From Chamaecrista fasciculata (Eukaryota; Streptophyta; Magnoliopsida; Fabales; Fabaceae): a stretch of DNA of 64,000 nucleotides. The position numbers and the translations under genes were made by a program. Positions 60,304 to 64,000 of the stretch are shown piece after piece. Under the pieces are notes generated by a model. That model did no database searches. It was not told the origin of the DNA and saw nothing but the letters and a program-made list of their open reading frames with translations. Location of the stretch: contig QANZ01020749.1 in the NCBI GenBank assembly GCA_003254925.1, forward strand, positions 137,356 through 201,355, read 5' to 3'. Each line of letters starts with the position of its first letter. The first letter of the stretch is position 1.

Positions 60304-60771
60304 TATTTTGAAAACCTTCCCTTCAAATCATCATTCCACATGTCGTGATTTTATTGGCCAACAATCCATTATATGGAGGGCAATAAAAGCACCCTAATAG
60401 TTTAGCTTATAACTGACTACTTTTTATTACAAAACTTGCCAAATAGGCACTTAACCAGTAAAGTTTAGGTCCCCTCCCCCCACACCACAATAAAAAAATC
60501 CAAAATTCAAGATCGATCACTAATCAAACTGACACATTAAGCACGTGTCGTTTATAGTCAACCAGGATATTCATGTTAAGTAGTCAGGTAGCCATCTAAT
60601 ATGTTTGATCTACCGGCTAATACAAATTTACAAGACATTCCACTTATTCATCTGACAACTACACTTACGTACATATAGAAAACAAAACCAATGAATAGAA
60701 GTCATTCCTACACCGTTTTTGTAACAAGAGTAACTCCCTAGATCAATCAGGAGGTGCAATGAAATATTACT
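60304..60771. other. 3' flank, no gene seen
   Basis: AT-rich sequence on the 3' side of the terminal exon at 60772-60854. It probably holds that gene's 3' untranslated region at its right end. Confidence 0.4.
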
Positions 60772-60854
60772 CTACATTGTCCCATCTTCAGCAGCATTGC
60801 CGTCTTCTGTCCGACTGCCCAACTTGACAATGTCTTCTACATGAATCTTCCCAT
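60772..60854 (-). CDS. Terminal exon of an unrecognised gene
   Basis: On the minus strand a good acceptor (GCTGCTTCAG) at 60855 opens an 83-nt exon: two bases of a codon, then 26 codons reading GKIHVEDIVKLGSRTEDGNA, AEDGTM, then TAG. The charged, regular composition and the clean acceptor suggest a real last exon. Upstream exons should lie to the right on this strand, beyond 60900, but I could not find them. I cannot name the protein. Confidence 0.45.
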
Positions 60855-62335
60855 CTGAAGCAGCCAAAAAAATGCAAAGACTATAAGTACCCAACCTGTT
60901 CAACTAAAGATGTGCCTCAGCTTCCCTTGACCAATCCCCACAAAATATATAATAAACAAAAAAGTAAACGAAATAACTACAATTTTTTTTTTTGGTAACT
61001 TATAATGATGGGTGCAACATAAGAACCTCACAGAAAAGTTACCAGTCTTGGTACTACTTTCGTCCAGATATGTTAAATTGCAGACTTTGATGGGACATGA
61101 TGAATGAATTAGTGCTGGTGTGGTTGCACAACAAAGGCTCCCTTAACATCAAAGTAGAAAATTTGTTATACCAAGGCACTTGGTTCATTTCACAATCCAC
61201 ATTGCTTACGATTTAGTATCAGAAGATGTTCACACATAAATATACTAATTATTAAGTAACCTCCCATAACTATTCATTTAAAATGGTAATATATTAAATA
61301 CATGAATAAAATTATAAATCATCTAAGATGTTCAAGGCAGAAGAGGAGGCTGCCTAGGCATGTGATGTGACCATGCGGGCGAGGTGGTGGAGACGGGAAA
61401 GATACCGGTGTTGGCCATAGGCAAGGGGGGCTGGGTGATGCCATGCCACTTTTTTGTGATGCAGCGTAGGCAGTGAGGTACTTGATGCAGCCGCATCTAA
61501 TTGAGATTTTGGGAATATGATCTTTCATCAGTTAAATACGCTTTCAGCCATTAGGCAATGATGGAAAACTAGTACAATAATATCGATATTCCCTGCTAAG
61601 ATGAATCCCCACCTTAACAATACTCTAAACAGAGCTCAATACTGGACAGGAACTCAGCCAAAACAGTAATGGAGGTTCCGTCATACAGATACAGCAACAC
61701 TATAAGGAAAACAGATAACAGAGTCGTAGTGCCTGACTTTGAGAGGTCATGTGGTCTCCCCCAAACCTGCCAGTTTTCTTCTCACTCTTGATATGCAATA
61801 GCCCCCCAAAATGCACCTCAACCACCACTGTTCTTCTCTCTTTGCCAACATAAAATTCTCTGACAAATTAGTTACCAGCCCCCTATTGCACTCTGCTCTC
61901 CCAGCCAGCTCATCCATCTCAGAATTGGGCCGAGGCCTGGTTTTCCCTAGACCCACATCCCCTATTTTCTTTTCTTTTTTTTTTCTTGGTAGGTTTTAAC
62001 ATTCAAGGGTCCATCAAGCAAGCAATCAAAAGGGGAATTTAAGTCTATAGAGGCTATTAGGAAGTTGAAACAGCAAAAAGAAAACCACAAAATCCAGTCA
62101 ATCTGTTTGGCCTGTTGGGGCAGAAAACAGATGCAACAATGGTTTCAACTTTCAAGAGCTTTCAGCTAGGACATGCGTGCTGACTACTGAGGATAGTATT
62201 AGTTTCCCAGTGTCTTAGCTTCATTCTATTTCCTCTTTCTTTTTTTCTCCAAACAAGACACACTAGGCATGTTTAAAGTTTCTTTTCCTTCATACACATG
62301 CTTAGTTTTGTCAACTTGACCAGAAGGAGAAAAGT
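60855..62335. other. Intergenic or intronic stretch, nothing firm
   Basis: AT-rich with pyrimidine runs (61970-61985). If the exon at 60772 is real, this would be intron of that gene. No coding exon could be supported; short frames at 61319-61528 and 61747-61956 lack family similarity. Confidence 0.4.
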
Positions 62336-62725
62336 TGTTAGAAATAAACTAGATTTTGGCCCAATACTTAATAATTACAATATTTTATATTTAGGCCCAT
62401 TTCATGTCTTTAGAACATTTGTACTTAGTCCATAATCTAGAACTATCCATAGTCTAGAATTATCTAAAGAAGTGTAGTTATGTATTAAATGTAGTTAGTT
62501 GAGAGTTGTAGCTATGAGAGAGTCTAGAGCTCTCCATTGAGTCCTATAAATAGGGGATGGGTCTCGTTGTTGTATTAAGCCACAAAGTAATATTCACTTA
62601 CAATTAGAAAGTTCTTCCCTTCAAATCTTCCTCCACTCAATCACTCTATTCTCCTCACTAGTCTTCCTCAACTTCACTTTACCAAATCAACCAAAACAGT
62701 AACTAGCTCACAATTGCTTCCAACA
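62336..62725 (+). mobile_element. Probable solo LTR, about 390 bp
   Basis: The block starts TGTTAGAAATAAAC and ends TTGCTTCCAACA, giving TG...CA ends. It has promoter-like structure: CCTATAAATAGGG at about 62543-62555, followed by TTGTATTAAGCC and a C/T-rich leader. This is typical of small Copia-type LTRs. The flanking 5-mers AAAGT and ACTTT do not match directly but are complementary, so the target duplication is not confirmed. Confidence 0.6.
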
Positions 62726-62851
62726 ACTTTCTGATATTTAATTCATTAGCAAACCTTGATATATGTACACAATAACCTCACCTACTACATCTACTATCTC
62801 AAATTAAATTACACATCTTATCCACAACATTACGAATCATAACCTCAGGTT

Positions 62852-62925
62852 GGTGCATAGATATTTATCATGCCCAACTAGCTACAAAGGTGCATAGATA
62901 TTTATCATGCCCAACTAGCTACAAA
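62852..62925. repeat. 37-bp tandem duplication
   Basis: Two identical 37-bp units, beginning GGTGCATAGATATTTATC and ending CTAGCTACAAA, stand head to tail at 62852-62888 and 62889-62925. Confidence 0.9.
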
Positions 62926-63543
62926 GGTATTCCAAAACATAAAGATCCCATATTCCATAATCTTGTAAAAAACGAACTAGGAAAAACACCCATAAACAAA
63001 CATTTTGAGACTTCCCTGTCAACGGTATCTCAAGTAGCCACCATGAATAGTGATCTCTAAACATACAAAAGAGTGGCAACATCTATGGAATCCAAACCAG
63101 ACATCCACCAAATTCTCTGTCGGTGTTGTCTCAAACTATCACCATAAACAGTGATCTCAAAACATCCAAAAGAGTTGTAATCTCTAGTGGACTCAAACGT
63201 GGTGTCTCAAAAAGCACCAAAAACCTATTAAAGTAGCCAGAACAAGGGTTGATGACACCAAAAATGGTGAGACAAAGTGATTGTGGCAAAGGAGAAGGTA
63301 GCACATGGCTCCACACAAAGGAGACACCAAAGGAGATCCACCATCATTAATGACATGTTAGGAGACCCAAAGAAGACACCAAACAGACCCATAGACCCAA
63401 AGACACTAAACGTCTTCACACAAAGAATCAGAATACTTACAAGCAACAACACTAAAGCCAAAATACAAGGCAAACCAAAATACAATTCAAACCAAGTAGA
63501 CAACTCAAAGGATCACCACTGACCCAATATAAAATCGAAAAAA
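62926..63543. other. Purine-rich non-coding stretch with loose repeats
   Basis: No gene is supported. Phrases such as TCTCAA...CACCAT(G)A and AGTGATCTC.AAACAT.CAAAAGAGT recur at about 63025-63075 and 63128-63175, suggesting an old duplication. The 81- and 91-codon frames on opposite strands near 63230-63520 have low-complexity composition. Confidence 0.4.
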
Positions 63544-64000
63544 TAGGGGTGAGCAACCCAATTCGCGAGCCTGCAGAAACCAACCCAACCTGTAGCTATG
63601 GGTTGGGTTGGTTCGGGTTCGTGGGTTGGGTGGGATTCAAAATTTTCAACCGGCACACCTGTGGGTTGGGTTGCGGGTTCGTAGTTTCTCAACCCAACCC
63701 AACCCGCGAGCCCGCATATAAATAGTTTTTATATATGTTTATGTATTTTTATATAAATTTGTATGTTTTTTTATGTATTTATAATTTTATATTGTTAGTT
63801 CTTTATAAATAAGATATTTTAATTTTAAAATTTACATTATTACATATATGTATTACATTTACATGATATGGAGTACATTTTAATTGATTTATATTTATAA
63901 AATTATATTTTTTTAACTTTTGTTATGTGTAAGTCTTTTTATTTACTACTCACAAATTTATAATAATATTTTTTTGTAATGAAAATTATAAAAAAAAAAT
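63544..64000. mobile_element. Left part of a hAT-like repeat, runs off the window
   Basis: TAGGGGTGAGCAACCC at 63544 is a typical plant hAT terminal sequence. It is followed by many GGTTGGGTTGG and complementary CCAACCCAACC motifs (63580-63715), then AT-rich DNA to the window end. The other terminus is not in the window. Confidence 0.5.

Noticed and set aside
62331..62730. Inverted AAAGTTGTT / AACAACTTT ends as a DNA transposon
   Set aside because: TG...CA ends, a TATA box and leader fit an LTR better, and no direct duplication supports a TIR element.
1..64000. CRISPR arrays, bacterial operons, rRNA or tRNA genes
   Set aside because: None seen; introns and transposon families show plant nuclear DNA.

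Overview
The window is nuclear DNA of a flowering plant, most likely a eudicot. Genes have GT-AG introns, intergenic DNA is AT-rich, and the mobile DNA is plant-typical: Helitron, Copia, L1-type LINEs, and Mutator-like, hAT and Stowaway miniature elements. It is a scaffold: N runs lie at 16596-16705 and 59596-59891, and single Ns at 292, 30794, 31157 and 37304 look like contig joins.

Layout. 1-1718: 5'-incomplete RPA1-like gene of the kind carried by plant Helitrons. 2766-3714: Mutator-type element; an empty copy of its site lies near 4283-4400. 5942-11059: Helitron Rep gene whose N-terminal part is a chain of eleven tiny phase-1 exons; it has lost the Rep tyrosine block and the helicase. 12669-13890: F-box gene with a damaged splice acceptor. 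13916-16595: end of a minus-strand Copia element. 17686-22327: apparently intact 7-exon HAD-superfamily (subfamily IIA) gene. 22962-29760: LINE with a 19-bp target duplication, split by a solo Copia LTR (27560-29619). 29855-31545: Mutator-type fold-back element carrying a piece of a UDP-glucuronate 4-epimerase gene, with a second fold-back element nested in it and an apparent assembly duplication. 31913-34829 (minus): RS/lysine-rich nuclear protein gene. 37810-39334: class I formin pseudogene. 40959-44395: degenerate LTR retrotransposon ending 79 bp from the stop of the next gene. 44474-46884 (minus): 5-exon acyl-CoA thioesterase (ACOT9-like). 48650-53140: GC-rich island with an intact two-exon 1105-aa transposon protein (Transposase_28/gag-like). 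53338-58920: nested MITEs, a second LINE (14-bp target duplication) and very small retro-insertions. 59193-60303: large fold-back element. 60772-60854 (minus): last exon of an unrecognised gene. 62336-62725: probable solo LTR. 63544-end: start of a hAT-like element.

Only three host genes look functional from sequence (HAD hydrolase, RS-rich protein, thioesterase), plus the unplaced terminal exon. They do not form a pathway. The notable observations are the symmetric micro-exon chain in the Helitron gene, the captured epimerase fragment, and a set of 15-bp retro-insertions with full-sized target duplications. Coordinates of splice sites and element ends were read by eye; family names come from recalled motifs, not from searches.
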